A DNA stretch of 64,000 nucleotides from Corynebacterium kalinowskii (GCF_009734385.1 NZ_CP046452.1:682001-746000), one strand, 5' to 3'. Positions 18,018 to 27,209 are shown, numbered from the stretch's first letter. Numbers and translations are program-made. Notes: a model not told the origin generated them from the sequence alone.

Positions 18018-19000
18018 CATCGCGCCCCAATCTGGCTGGCCTGGGGCGAATGATAGCTCTGCGACTGTTGGCGATTGCCGCAACCGTGTTCGGCGTGACC
18101 TTTGCCATCTTCGGGCTGAGCGCCGCATCGCCCCTCGATCCCTTGGCGTACCAGCTCGGCGCGCGATACGGACAGTACACCGAAGCCGAACGTGCCGAGC
18201 TGGCCGTTTCGCTCGGGCTGGATCGGCCGTGGTGGCAGCAGTTTTTGAACTGGTGGTCGGCCGTGTTCCAAGGGGATCTCGGCTATTCCCGTATCTATCG
18301 CAAACCGGTTGCGGACGTCGTCGCGGAACGGTTGCCGTGGACGGCGCTGCTCTCCGGGTTCGGGCTCGCTTTGATGCTGGTGGCGGTGGTGGCGCTCGCG
18401 CTGTGGGCGGCGCGAAAACCTCGTGGACTAATTGCCCGCGGGATGGATGGATTCGGCGTGCTGCTGGCAGCCACGCCCTCCTTCGTCTACGCGCTTGGCG
18501 TCATCGCGGTCTTCGGAGTGGCGCTGCACGCCATTCCGCTGGGAGGCGCTGCCCCGCCTGGTGTGGCACCGACGCTAGCCGGGGTTGGGCCGTACGTGGT
18601 CGCGCCGGGGATGGTGCTTGCGCTGTCTTTGGCATCCTGGCCACTGTTGGCAACGGTCGAAGCAACCAGAGAGGCTGCCAGTTCTCCGGCGGTGCTCAGC
18701 GCGCGCTTGCGGGGTGTGCCCGAATCGCAGGTGGTGTTGCGCCACGTGCTGCCGGTTTCGTTGCTGCCCCTGGTGACCGTGGTGGGCGCGCGGCTCGGTG
18801 AGCTCGTGGTCGGGGCGGTGATTGTGGAGTCGGTATTTTCCTGGCCAGGTCTTGCCCAGGCGACCGTGGAAGCGGCCGTGGCTACCGATTTTCCCTTGTT
18901 GGCCTTTGTCACCGCGGCCACCACCGTATTGGTGATGCTCGGTTCACTGTTGTCCGACATCGCCTATCTCTTGCTGGATCCGCGGGTGAGCGATGTCTAG
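18014..19000 (+). CDS. ABC importer permease, DppB/NikB type
   Basis: Binding-protein-dependent permease with about six membrane helices and the EAA-loop region (S-A-R-L-R-G-V-P-E-S-Q-V-V-L-R-H-V-L-P). The frame is open to 17978, but GTG 18014 overlaps the SBP stop as GTGA and has GGAG upstream, so it is the likely start (328 aa). Its stop overlaps the next gene by 8 nt. It pairs with the permease half of the fusion protein downstream. Confidence 0.85.
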   Translation: MTSRPNLAGLGRMIALRLLAIAATVFGVTFAIFGLSAASPLDPLAYQLGARYGQYTEAERAELAVSLGLDRPWWQQFLNWWSAVFQGDLGYSRIYRKPVADVVAERLPWTALLSGFGLALMLVAVVALALWAARKPRGLIARGMDGFGVLLAATPSFVYALGVIAVFGVALHAIPLGGAAPPGVAPTLAGVGPYVVAPGMVLALSLASWPLLATVEATREAASSPAVLSARLRGVPESQVVLRHVLPVSLLPLVTVVGARLGELVVGAVIVESVFSWPGLAQATVEAAVATDFPLLAFVTAATTVLVMLGSLLSDIAYLLLDPRVSDV

Positions 19001-20363
19001 GTGGATCTTCGGGGTGCTCATCGGCTATGCGCTATTGGTTCCTTTGTTCTTCGCCGACGGCGCAGCCTCCTTCGCCACCGCGCTACAACCACCGAGCGCT
19101 CAGCATGTGTTCGGCACCGATCACTTCGGCTACGACCTATTTATCCGCACCGCCGAGTCGCTGCGGGCATCGCTGCTGGTGGGCGCGTTCTCTGCGGCCA
19201 TTGCTGCGTTCATCGGCGCTGCCCTCGGACTGGTGTCTGCCACTGTCGGCGGCCTGATGGACCGCATCCTCATGCGCCTGAGCGACGCCGTCGGCGCCAT
19301 CCCACACTTGATTCTGTCCGTGGTCATCGTGGCGTTGTTCAAGGGTTCGCTGACGGCATTAGTGCTGGCCATTGCTCTAACGCACTGGACCACCGTGGCG
19401 CGAGTCGTGCGCTCGGCCGTCCTGGCGGCGCGGACCTCGGCCTACGTGGAAGCTGCCTACGGGGCAGGAGCCAGCCACTGGTGGGTGCTGCGCCACCACC
19501 TTGCACCCGCGGCCGCGGGACAAATCGTTATCGCCCTGGCGATGATCGCTCCGCATGCCATCTGGCACGAGTCGGCGCTGTCTTTCCTCGGCCTTGGCAT
19601 GCAACCCGATGACCCCTCGCTGGGCACCCTACTTGATCTCGCGCGGGCGGATATCACCCAGGGTGCCTGGTGGACACTGGTGTTCCCCGGGCTCGCGCTG
19701 CTGGCCACCACCTTGGCCGGAGTCAGCCTCATCCCACGAAAGCGTGCAGCCGAGCCGCCGGAGCACATTCCTACCGGCACAGGCGCACTGAAAGCAGAGA
19801 ATCTCACCATCAAGGTGGGGGAACAAGTACTGCTCGACCGTGTCTCCTTGCGCGTCGAGCCTGGCACCATCCACTTGCTCATCGGAGACTCCGGGGCAGG
19901 CAAGACGACCCTGGCCAAGGCTCTGCTCGGCATCATTCCAGCAGGTGCGTCGATGAGCGGTCGGGTATCGCGCCCGGCTGCCGTCGGATTTCTGCCCCAA
20001 GCGTTCACCCCGGTGCGACGGATTGGGCCGCAACTGGCTGAAGTGTGCGGGAAGGACAACGTTGCAGCGCTGCTGGATCGGGTACGGCTGGAACCGGGCG
20101 TCGCAAAGCTGTTCCCGCACCAGCTTTCGGGCGGGATGGTGCAGCGTGCCGGCCTGGCTGGGGCGCTGGCGAACAACCCGGCTTACCTCATCGCGGACGA
20201 ACCAACGAGCGCGCTGGATCCTGAGCTGCGTTCGGCGTTGCTGGCGACACTTCGCGAGCTCGCTGATTCCGGGATTGGTGTCCTCCTCGTCAGCCACGAC
20301 GTTGCGGCGGCGACCGCCATCGCAGACCAAGTGACGGTGCTGGAGAAGGTGCGACATGGCTAG
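18993..20363 (+). CDS. ABC importer fusion: DppC-type permease + DppD-type ATPase
   Basis: One uninterrupted 456-aa frame joins two proteins that are normally separate. Residues ~1-245 form a DppC/NikC permease (N-terminal helix, G-T-D-H-F-G-Y-D motif at 41-48, EAA loop 153-172). A short linker (~248-265) leads to an ATPase: Walker A G-D-S-G-A-G-K-T (298-305), signature L-S-G-G (378-381), Walker B/D-E-P (~398-404). The ATPase is short (~190 aa) compared with ~320 aa for free DppD and lacks the usual C-terminal oligopeptide extension. Sequencing-error fusion is unlikely because both halves keep proper motifs and the linker is in frame. Confidence 0.87.
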   Translation: MSRWIFGVLIGYALLVPLFFADGAASFATALQPPSAQHVFGTDHFGYDLFIRTAESLRASLLVGAFSAAIAAFIGAALGLVSATVGGLMDRILMRLSDAVGAIPHLILSVVIVALFKGSLTALVLAIALTHWTTVARVVRSAVLAARTSAYVEAAYGAGASHWWVLRHHLAPAAAGQIVIALAMIAPHAIWHESALSFLGLGMQPDDPSLGTLLDLARADITQGAWWTLVFPGLALLATTLAGVSLIPRKRAAEPPEHIPTGTGALKAENLTIKVGEQVLLDRVSLRVEPGTIHLLIGDSGAGKTTLAKALLGIIPAGASMSGRVSRPAAVGFLPQAFTPVRRIGPQLAEVCGKDNVAALLDRVRLEPGVAKLFPHQLSGGMVQRAGLAGALANNPAYLIADEPTSALDPELRSALLATLRELADSGIGVLLVSHDVAAATAIADQVTVLEKVRHG

Positions 20364-20967
20364 GGGGCTCGTCGCGGAATCAATCAGCGTGCCGCACGCA
20401 CGGCTTTCAGAAGTCTCGGTGCAGCTCGCGCAGGGGGAGCTTTTAGGCCTCGTCGGCCCCTCCGGCGTCGGCAAAACCACCCTCGCGCGGGTGCTCAGTG
20501 GCGCCATCCGGCCCGATTCGGGACGCGTGCTTATCGACGGCCAACCTCTTTCCTACGCTCGCAGCCACCGGCGCACCGACATCGCGCTCATCGGGCAGGA
20601 CCCGCGTGCAGCCTGCAACCCCCGGTGGTCGCTGGAGCGCATCATTACAGAGCCGCAGCGGATCGCGGGTGCTGACGTGGATGCTGTTTCTTGCGCCGAG
20701 CGGGCGTTGCTCCCGATTGAGCTGTTGGGAAGAAAGCCGGACGAGGTGAGCGACGGGCAATTGCAACGGGCGTGTATCGCGCGGGCGCTGGCGCAACGGC
20801 CCCGCTACTTGCTGTGTGATGAGCCGACGTCAGCGCTAGATCCGGCGAAGAAGAAGCGGATCGCCGCAGTGTTGCGGGATATCGCCGACAGTGGGGTAGG
20901 AGTGCTGTTCATCTCGCATGAGCATGCTCTAGTGGATTCGGTAGCTGACCGGGTGGTTGCGCTTTAG
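20356..20967 (+). CDS. ABC importer ATPase, DppF/NikE type, short
   Basis: 203-aa nucleotide-binding subunit with Walker A G-P-S-G-V-G-K-T (34-41), Q-loop I-G-Q-D (79-82), signature V-S-D-G-Q (131-135, a variant of LSGGQ) and Walker B L-L-C-D-E-P (152-157). It begins inside the end of the fusion gene (8-nt overlap). Like the fused ATPase it lacks the C-terminal oligopeptide/dipeptide extension. Together the four genes form a complete importer. Confidence 0.85.
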   Translation: MARGLVAESISVPHARLSEVSVQLAQGELLGLVGPSGVGKTTLARVLSGAIRPDSGRVLIDGQPLSYARSHRRTDIALIGQDPRAACNPRWSLERIITEPQRIAGADVDAVSCAERALLPIELLGRKPDEVSDGQLQRACIARALAQRPRYLLCDEPTSALDPAKKKRIAAVLRDIADSGVGVLFISHEHALVDSVADRVVAL

Positions 20968-21010
20968 CGAACCTGTTCGAAGTGGCGGGATTCGTGTCCA
21001 GTAGTGACGC

Positions 21011-21016
21011 TAACTT
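21011..21016 (+). promoter_or_regulatory. -10 element of 163-aa hypothetical gene (leaderless)
   Basis: TAACTT, then 6 nt to ATG 21023. Confidence 0.45.
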
Positions 21017-21022
21017 ACAGAC

Positions 21023-21514
21023 ATGACCACGCTTAGTTTGATTGATTGCACCGACTCCGCCGACCTAGACACCGTCATCCACCGGGAGTTGGCAGTGAAT
21101 TTTCTGCCTGCTGATTGGGCGCAGTTCATCCGCAAGCTTCCCTTTTCGGACAATATGCTCGAATTCCTGATGTACGTCATCTTCGAATTCGGATTCGTTA
21201 GCGGTTCTGAGATCTCGATGGCAGGATTCGAACGGTGCGTGTTGCTGGGCTATAGCCCCGAGGAAGCGGAGGCGTTGGCGGGCGATCACCTCCGCCTCCA
21301 CGCGCTGCGGGAAGGCATGATCGCGGTAGCCGAAGAGCTGGCCCTCATTTACCGATGCAATGGGCGGTGGCTGTCAACGCCGTTCGCTCAAGAGCTGTGG
21401 GATCTCCCGCATGAAGAAGTCCGTGGGCGCGTTGCCACCCTGCTGTACGCGCTGTACGTAGAAAATGACCTGCTTGATCAGGTCGAGGACAACACTGGCG
21501 AGACGTTGTCCTAG
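21023..21514 (+). CDS. Hypothetical protein, 163 aa
   Basis: No family recognised. Acidic, soluble-looking and rich in helices; contains a G-Y-S-P-E-E-A-E-A-L segment around 75-85. It has its own leaderless-type promoter. Its stop overlaps that of the convergent 233-aa gene by 4 nt. Confidence 0.65.
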   Translation: MTTLSLIDCTDSADLDTVIHRELAVNFLPADWAQFIRKLPFSDNMLEFLMYVIFEFGFVSGSEISMAGFERCVLLGYSPEEAEALAGDHLRLHALREGMIAVAEELALIYRCNGRWLSTPFAQELWDLPHEEVRGRVATLLYALYVENDLLDQVEDNTGETLS

Positions 21515-22212
21515 TCCCAGGAGCCGAGCGAGACCATGAGTTTCCACGCGCCCCACAACCACTGACCCGGGGCCGTCTCTAGGGAAGCCGGGAGTGCAAA
21601 AGTGACTGGTAGGTTTTCCGAGACTGTGCCAATGTAGGTGGTTGCCCCGTTCAATTCGTTGGTGCGTTCTTCAAGTTCCGGCGCGGTGACACCCATGGTC
21701 ACGTATGGGGTGAGATCCTGCTGCTCGACGCTGCCCTCCGCCAAGGCGAACAGGTCGGGCGCAGAGATAAATGAGGCGCCGAATGGCACCGGGCCGGAGT
21801 ACCCGTCTTCAGACGAGAAACTGGTGACATCTACTGCGATGGCTGAGAAGCGGGCTTCCTTAACCCCGGCGGTTTCTCCGATCTCGAAGCGGAACGGATC
21901 TTCTACGCCGGCAACCAACCGGTGGGTGAGTGCTAGTTGGTCATCGAATACGTCGACAAGGGCGACAAAAGGCGTCACCAGCGTGATGTTGGCAATCCGG
22001 GGAGCCGCCTCCGAACGCAGCGCCGGCCACAGTTCAACCGCATCGCCTTTTTCGGCGACGAGCACCCGAGCACCGCTGGATTCGGTGAAACAACCGAGGG
22101 TGTCGAGTCCCGGGGCCGTACGAACTGCGGGGACATCGCGTCGAGCAATATTCCGAGCTAACTTGTGCTGGTCCGGGATGTGTAGGCCGATCGCCTCGAA
22201 TTCCTCAATCAT
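21511..22212 (-). CDS. Hypothetical protein, 233 aa
   Basis: Not recognised. There is no signal peptide or membrane helix. The sequence is rich in beta-prone segments and ends W-L-W-G-A-W-K-L-M-V-S-L-G. It lies 13 nt downstream of the flavin monooxygenase gene in the same direction and is probably cotranscribed with it. Its function cannot be guessed from motifs. Confidence 0.65.
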   Translation of the reverse strand: MIEEFEAIGLHIPDQHKLARNIARRDVPAVRTAPGLDTLGCFTESSGARVLVAEKGDAVELWPALRSEAAPRIANITLVTPFVALVDVFDDQLALTHRLVAGVEDPFRFEIGETAGVKEARFSAIAVDVTSFSSEDGYSGPVPFGASFISAPDLFALAEGSVEQQDLTPYVTMGVTAPELEERTNELNGATTYIGTVSENLPVTFALPASLETAPGQWLWGAWKLMVSLGSWD

Positions 22213-22225
22213 GGCACCAGGCTAC

Positions 22226-23473
22226 CTATGTTCGGTACGAGTGGTAGAACTGCTTCGAAGCGATCGAGTTCACCACGAACTGGGCGTCGTGCCAGCAGCC
22301 GTAGATGAAACTGGAGGCGCGTCGGCTCTGCCACGGCAGTCCGACGAAGTAAATGCCATGCGCTGCGCCGATGCCACGGTGGTGCAATGGGTTGCCTTCC
22401 GGAGAGACAGCGCCCTCCACCTGAAGCCAGTCGTATTTGCGTGCGAAGCCCGTAGCCCAAATGATGGTGGTGACGCCTTCAGCTGCGAAGTCCAAGGTGC
22501 GAGGCGGGTTAGTGATCGCTTCCGGATCCTCCGCGATGATGTGTGCCTCTGGCTCCTCGGGGAGATCCAGGTTGTTCAGTGCGGCGTACTGGTCGGCCTC
22601 GCGCAACAGCTCCAGGTAGCGACGATCGCCTTCGTGCAGGTTGCGGGCAAGATCGTCCGCAAAGTGCATGACACCGTCGGCGAAAGACTGGGCCTTACCC
22701 ACCAGGTGCACTCCGCGGTGAGACAATTCGCGGAAATCGACCGTCAGCCCACCCTTGGCGCCGGACATGGCCATGGCAACAGGCTTGCCACCCTCTTCGA
22801 ATTCCGGGGCGTCCCAGCGATGCAAAGCTCCCATCCACCAGATGATGTCGCGATCTCGGTAGCGTCGTGGCGGGCGGTCGTGGTCTCCGACAGCTAGGTA
22901 AACGTTGCGACCGGCGTCGCGAAGCTCGTCCGCAATCTGCACCCCGGATGAGCCGGAACCGACCACCAGCACGCCACCCTCGGGCAGGTCGGCGGGGTTG
23001 CGGTAGCTGTCTGAGTGGATCTGGTTGATACCCGAAGCATCCGGTACGACGGAGGGAATCACGGGAACCTGGAAGGCGCCGGTGGCAGCGATGACGTAGT
23101 CACATTCGAAGTCGCCTGCAGTGGTGGCGACGTAAAAACCCGGGCGATGTGCATTGCGGGTGACGGATAGGACTTCAACGCCTTCCCGGAAATCGCCACC
23201 GTGCGCGCGGGCGTAGGTCTCGAGGTAATCGGCGACACCGTCCTTCGGGACGAAGTCGTCGTCGGCCACCCCGTGAGTTTGTAGTGGAAAACGGTCGTGC
23301 CATGCTGGGCCATTGGTGACCAATGAATCCCACCGCCCGCTGCGCCACTGCTCCGCCAAGCGATTCTTTTCCAACACCACGTGGCTGATGTTTTTCGCGG
23401 TGAGGTGCTCGCTCGCGGCGATTCCAGACTGTCCGCCACCAACAACGACGACGTCTACTTTTTCCACTGACAT
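22226..23473 (-). CDS. Flavin-dependent monooxygenase (FMO/Trk-type FAD/NAD(P) oxidoreductase)
   Basis: Two Rossmann motifs are visible: FAD-binding V-V-G-G-G-Q-S-G-I-A-A (10-20) and the NADPH-binding V-V-G-S-G-S-S-G-V-Q around 170-180. An A-T-G-A-F motif precedes the second, and the C-terminal I-I-W-A-T-G-F is typical of FMO-like and Baeyer-Villiger enzymes. At 415 aa it fits class B monooxygenases/YUCCA-like proteins. A strong AAGGAG precedes the ATG. Upstream is a perfect 19-bp palindrome. The substrate is unknown. Confidence 0.85.
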   Translation of the reverse strand: MSVEKVDVVVVGGGQSGIAASEHLTAKNISHVVLEKNRLAEQWRSGRWDSLVTNGPAWHDRFPLQTHGVADDDFVPKDGVADYLETYARAHGGDFREGVEVLSVTRNAHRPGFYVATTAGDFECDYVIAATGAFQVPVIPSVVPDASGINQIHSDSYRNPADLPEGGVLVVGSGSSGVQIADELRDAGRNVYLAVGDHDRPPRRYRDRDIIWWMGALHRWDAPEFEEGGKPVAMAMSGAKGGLTVDFRELSHRGVHLVGKAQSFADGVMHFADDLARNLHEGDRRYLELLREADQYAALNNLDLPEEPEAHIIAEDPEAITNPPRTLDFAAEGVTTIIWATGFARKYDWLQVEGAVSPEGNPLHHRGIGAAHGIYFVGLPWQSRRASSFIYGCWHDAQFVVNSIASKQFYHSYRT

Positions 23474-23556
23474 ATGGCTCCTTCTAAGGGTCTTAGAGGT
23501 GTTCCTTTCGGGTACCCGCTTTCAGGCATTCACCGTTTCTATCAGTTCGCTACCCA

Positions 23557-23575
23557 GTTTGCATATTTTGCAAAC
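23557..23575. promoter_or_regulatory. Perfect 19-bp palindrome, candidate operator
   Basis: GTTTGCA-TATTT-TGCAAAC in the 209-bp divergent region between the monooxygenase gene (minus) and the DUF2200 gene (plus), 84-102 bp upstream of the monooxygenase ATG. This is a typical regulator-binding site layout; the regulator is unknown. Confidence 0.6.
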
Positions 23576-23581
23576 AGTATT

Positions 23582-23597
23582 TGTGAGCCAGCTTACA
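23582..23597. promoter_or_regulatory. GlxR (CRP-type) binding-site candidate
   Basis: TGTGA-GCCAGC-TTACA matches the corynebacterial GlxR consensus TGTGA-N6-TCACA at 9 of 10 positions. It lies next to the 19-bp palindrome. Confidence 0.45.
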
Positions 23598-23669
23598 TGA
23601 ACTGTACTGGGGCGGAAACTGGAGAAGATATCGTTTGCGAAGCTATCCGGGCTGCTTTTGGGGCCGGGA

Positions 23670-23675
23670 TATGCT
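23670..23675 (+). promoter_or_regulatory. -10 element of DUF2200 gene (leaderless)
   Basis: TATGCT, then exactly 7 nt to ATG 23683. Confidence 0.5.
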
Positions 23676-23682
23676 GGGTCGC

Positions 23683-24036
23683 ATGAACCATGAAAAAGCC
23701 TTCGCCATGCCGTTTGCGGACATCTATCCGCTCTACCTGAAGAAAGTTGAACGGAAAGGAAAAACCAAGGCTGAGCTGGATGAAGTCCTGTGCTGGCTCA
23801 CCGGCTACGACCAGGCGGGCCTGGACGCGGCGGCGACCAGTTCGATGAGTTTGCAGGAGCTTTTCGACGCCATCCCCGGCCTCAACCCAGCCGCGTCCCG
23901 CATCACGGGAGTTATTTGTGGCTATCGGGTAGAGGAGATCGAGGATTCACTGATGCAGAAGATTCGATACATGGACAAAGTGGTGGATGAACTGGCGCGC
24001 GGGAAGAAGATGGAGAGTATTAAGCGCTCGATTTAG
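23683..24036 (+). CDS. DUF2200 family protein
   Basis: 117-aa soluble protein with the DUF2200 pattern: F-A-M-P-F-A-D-I-Y-P-L-Y near the N-terminus, K-K-V-E-R-K-G-K-T-K-A-E-L-D-E-V-L, then W-L-T-G-Y. The family has no established function. ATG 23683 matches the family's usual N-terminus and sits 7 nt after TATGCT. It is divergent from the flavin monooxygenase. The following 24037-24256 gap shows only the inverted repeat described below. Confidence 0.85.
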   Translation: MNHEKAFAMPFADIYPLYLKKVERKGKTKAELDEVLCWLTGYDQAGLDAAATSSMSLQELFDAIPGLNPAASRITGVICGYRVEEIEDSLMQKIRYMDKVVDELARGKKMESIKRSI

Positions 24037-24207
24037 GCCGCTGGCTCCGGGTTTGCGTTGAGGGGCGATCCCTGGTTTGAGGTCCAACTGTTTGTGAGGT
24101 TCATCGTGGGCTGAACTGCTGGGGCTGGCGCTTTGGACTTGGTCTCAAATCGGTTTCAAATCGTGCTTTTGTCGGAATCGTCGCCTGAAATTTAATAGTG
24201 TGGTGGA

Positions 24208-24225
24208 TCACATATGGGAATGTGA
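24208..24225 (+). promoter_or_regulatory. Inverted repeat upstream of AbgT-type carrier gene
   Basis: TCACAT-ATGGGA-ATGTGA (6-6-6), 32-49 bp upstream of ATG 24257. Function unknown; the arm content resembles but does not fit the spacing of a GlxR site. Confidence 0.35.
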
Positions 24226-24256
24226 AGTCTATTAGGGAACAGGACTGGCAAGAAGT

Positions 24257-25855
24257 ATGACGAACACGGCTGTGCAGAGAAAGTCCGCCACTTCTCGCTG
24301 GGATAAAATCCTCGGCACGATCGAGGTAGTGGGAAACAAGCTTCCGGAACCATTTACGCTGTTCCTCATCCTATTTTTGATCACCGGTGTCGCTTCCACA
24401 ATCATGCACTTGATGGGTGTCAGCGTCCTGGTGCCAGGCAAAGACGAGCTGCGGATCAATGGACTGTTTACCGCTACAGGCATGACCTGGCTGACTACTA
24501 ACCTGGGGCAGAACTACATTGGTTTTCCTCCGCTGCTTACCGTGCTGCCGATCTTGCTCGCAGTGGGCGTGGCTGAGCGTTCGGGCATGCTTAGCGCGTT
24601 GGTGCGTAAGCTCTTTGCCTCCGCAAAAAGATGGACTCTGCCCTATGCAGTAGGTGTGGTAGGTGTTTCCGCGTCTGTCATGGCTGACTCGGCATGGGTG
24701 GTTGTGCCTCCACTGGCTGCTATGGTGTTCAAGGCGGCTGGGCGTCATCCGGTGGCCGGTCTGCTTGGCGGATTTGCCTCAGTAGGCGCGGGTTACTCCA
24801 CTTCTTTCTTTCCAACCAGCCTGGATGCACTTTTTGCTGGAATTACCAACGCTGTAATGACCACACTGCCGGGCACTGCGGCCACCGAAGTGAACCCGGT
24901 GTCGAACTTTTACTTCAACTTCTTCTCCGCCTTGATCCTGGGTGTGTTGGCTGGTGCCATCACGGATAAGGTCCTCGAGCCACGCATGGTGCGCCTCGGC
25001 GTTCCTACCGAAGAAGCTGTGAGTGAAGACGATGCGCAGGACCGCGGGGATCGTGACGAAAGTGGCAATGAGCTTTCCCCTCAGCTCACGCCAAAAGAAC
25101 TCAAAGCGCTATGGGCATCCCTCGGAGCAGCGGTGGTGCTGTCCGTGGTGATCCTCGCCTCAGTGCTGGTTCCTGCGTCTCCGTGGCGTAACGACGCCGG
25201 TTCCTTCCTGCCAAAGTCTCCTTTGCTGGATTCAATCGTCTTCATTGTCTTCGCTTACTTCATGGTGATGGGGGTGGTGTACGGCGCAGTCCTCCGCACG
25301 ATTAAGGGAATGCCAGACTTAGTGAAGATGATGGGGCTGGCCATGAAGGATATGGTTGACTTCCTGGTGCTTGCGTTCATCCTCGGCCAGTTCGTAGCCC
25401 TGTTTTCTTGGACAGGCATCGGCACTTACACGGCAGTAAAAGGTGCGGCTCTGCTTGAATCGATGCACTTGACGGGCTTCGGGGCGATCCTCGCGTTCAT
25501 CGTCCTCGCCTCCTGTCTCAACTTGCTTATTATTTCCGGTTCCGCAATGTGGACGCTAATGGCTGCGGTGTTCGTGCCGATGTTCGCACTGCTCGGCTAC
25601 GAGCCGGCGTTTGTACAAGCAGCCTTCCGTGTTGGAGATTCCGCGACTCAGGTGATGACCCCGCTGAATCCATACATGATTGTGGTGCTCGGCCTATTGC
25701 GTCGCTATGAGCCGGAGGCGGGTCTGGGAACCCTGATGTCTCGACTGATTCCGTTCGTGGTTCCTTTCTGGATTGCCTGGGTTCTGATCTTGTTCGGTTG
25801 GTACGCTCTCGACCTGCCACTGGGTCCAGGTGCCGACATCATGATGCAGAAGTAG
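24257..25855 (+). CDS. AbgT-family p-aminobenzoyl-glutamate transporter
   Basis: 532-aa membrane protein with many hydrophobic segments. AbgT-family marks include the N-terminal G-N-K-L-P-E-P-F-T-L-F segment, A-D-S-A-W-V-V-V-P-P-L-A, and the C-terminal S-A-M-W-T-L-M-A and T-Q-V-M-T-P-L-N-P-Y stretches. E. coli AbgT imports p-aminobenzoyl-glutamate, a folate breakdown product; some relatives export sulfonamides. The immediately following M20 amidohydrolase, like AbgA/AbgB, supports uptake here. The ribosome-binding site is weak. Confidence 0.9.
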   Translation: MTNTAVQRKSATSRWDKILGTIEVVGNKLPEPFTLFLILFLITGVASTIMHLMGVSVLVPGKDELRINGLFTATGMTWLTTNLGQNYIGFPPLLTVLPILLAVGVAERSGMLSALVRKLFASAKRWTLPYAVGVVGVSASVMADSAWVVVPPLAAMVFKAAGRHPVAGLLGGFASVGAGYSTSFFPTSLDALFAGITNAVMTTLPGTAATEVNPVSNFYFNFFSALILGVLAGAITDKVLEPRMVRLGVPTEEAVSEDDAQDRGDRDESGNELSPQLTPKELKALWASLGAAVVLSVVILASVLVPASPWRNDAGSFLPKSPLLDSIVFIVFAYFMVMGVVYGAVLRTIKGMPDLVKMMGLAMKDMVDFLVLAFILGQFVALFSWTGIGTYTAVKGAALLESMHLTGFGAILAFIVLASCLNLLIISGSAMWTLMAAVFVPMFALLGYEPAFVQAAFRVGDSATQVMTPLNPYMIVVLGLLRRYEPEAGLGTLMSRLIPFVVPFWIAWVLILFGWYALDLPLGPGADIMMQK

Positions 25856-25862
25856 GTGCGTA

Positions 25863-27209
25863 ATGTGTCGTAATCTCACCCCGTCCACTGCATACCTTGA
25901 CCACATCAGTAACCAAGTAGCTTCGGATATCGCGGCTGTCCCTTCGATCCCGACCCACGCGGATGACTACTCAGACCAGGAGCGATTGTGGTCCATAGTG
26001 GCCCAGCAAGCGGAGGACGTGCACGACGAACTGGTCGACCTGTCACTGGATCTACACGCGCATCCAGAAGTCGCTTTCGAAGAGCATCGTTCGGCAGCAG
26101 AAATTGCGAAGCTACTCGAACGCCATGATTTCGGCGTTCAACGTGGCATCGGTGGCGTAGAGACGGCGCTGTACACGGAGGCGATGTCGGAGAATTTTGA
26201 CCCTGAGCAGCATCCCACCATCGCAGTCCTCAGCGAATATGATGCGCTGCCAGGTATTGGTCATGCCTGCGGGCACAATGTCATCGCAGCGTGCGGTATT
26301 GGCGGTTTCCTCGCTGCTGCGGTGGCGCTCGAAGAATCCGGTTTGCCAGGTCGAGTAGCTTTCATCGGCACGCCAGCGGAAGAAGGTCACTCCGGCAAGG
26401 AGTATTTGATCCGCGCCGGTGTCTTCGACAGCGTAGATGCGGCCATCATGATCCACCCGTTTTCCTACGACATCGGAAGCCACGTTTGGGTCGGGCGGCG
26501 TAATCTGTCTGTCACTTTCCATGGTGTTTCTGCGCATGCGTCCTCCGAGCCGTTTATGGGGAGAAACGCACTCGACGCTGCAACGCTGGCGTACCAAGGG
26601 CTAGGTTTGTTGCGTCAGCAGATGCCACATTCAGATCGTCTGCATGCCATCATCAGCGAGGGCGGGGAGCGGGCTTCGATCATTCCCGACACTGCGACTA
26701 TGAGTATCTACGTTCGCTCGTTGCATACCGACACGATGTTGGATCTATCGCAACGCGTGGACGACATCATTGATGGGGCCGCTCTCATGGCGGGTGTAAA
26801 GGTGACTAAGAACTGGGACGTGCACCCTGCGACGCTGCCCGTTCGCAACAACGAAACACTGGTGAGGCGCTGGCAGCGCACCCAAGCACGCCGAGGCCGA
26901 ACCCCGTTGCCCTCCGGAGTCATCCCGGATACTTTGGCCGCATCTACCGACTTCGGGAATGTGTCCCAAGTTGTGCCAGGTATGCACCCGATGGTGAAGA
27001 TCGCCCCCGTAGGTGTTGCCCTGCACACTCCAGGAATGGAGCAGGCAGCAGCGTCGGAGGCGGCGGCGACTGCAATCCTTGACTCATCGATCGGTCTGGG
27101 ACAGGTTGCTATCGATGCACTTGCTGAGCCCGAATTGCTCGAGGAAGCGCGTCAGGAGTTTAAAGCGCGAGGTGCAGTGGTTCGTTCCGCGGATCTATTT
27201 GGCGAATAA
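25863..27209 (+). CDS. M20-family amidohydrolase (AbgB/AbgA-like)
   Basis: 448-aa zinc metallo-hydrolase of the M20D group. Metal-binding segments visible: L-D-L-H-A-H-P-E (H-x-H), the G-H-A-C-G-H-N motif near residue 135 and the E-E-G-H-S-G-K motif near 175. E. coli AbgAB cleaves p-aminobenzoyl-glutamate to p-aminobenzoate and glutamate. The 7-nt spacing behind the AbgT gene supports a paired uptake-and-cleavage function, but other N-acyl amino acids are possible substrates. Confidence 0.88.
   Translation: MCRNLTPSTAYLDHISNQVASDIAAVPSIPTHADDYSDQERLWSIVAQQAEDVHDELVDLSLDLHAHPEVAFEEHRSAAEIAKLLERHDFGVQRGIGGVETALYTEAMSENFDPEQHPTIAVLSEYDALPGIGHACGHNVIAACGIGGFLAAAVALEESGLPGRVAFIGTPAEEGHSGKEYLIRAGVFDSVDAAIMIHPFSYDIGSHVWVGRRNLSVTFHGVSAHASSEPFMGRNALDAATLAYQGLGLLRQQMPHSDRLHAIISEGGERASIIPDTATMSIYVRSLHTDTMLDLSQRVDDIIDGAALMAGVKVTKNWDVHPATLPVRNNETLVRRWQRTQARRGRTPLPSGVIPDTLAASTDFGNVSQVVPGMHPMVKIAPVGVALHTPGMEQAAASEAAATAILDSSIGLGQVAIDALAEPELLEEARQEFKARGAVVRSADLFGE

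Noticed and set aside
16461..20967. Naming the first ABC importer as a nickel system (nikABCDE)
   Set aside because: Overall resemblance only; no metal-ligand residues could be verified and no NikR-type operator is present.
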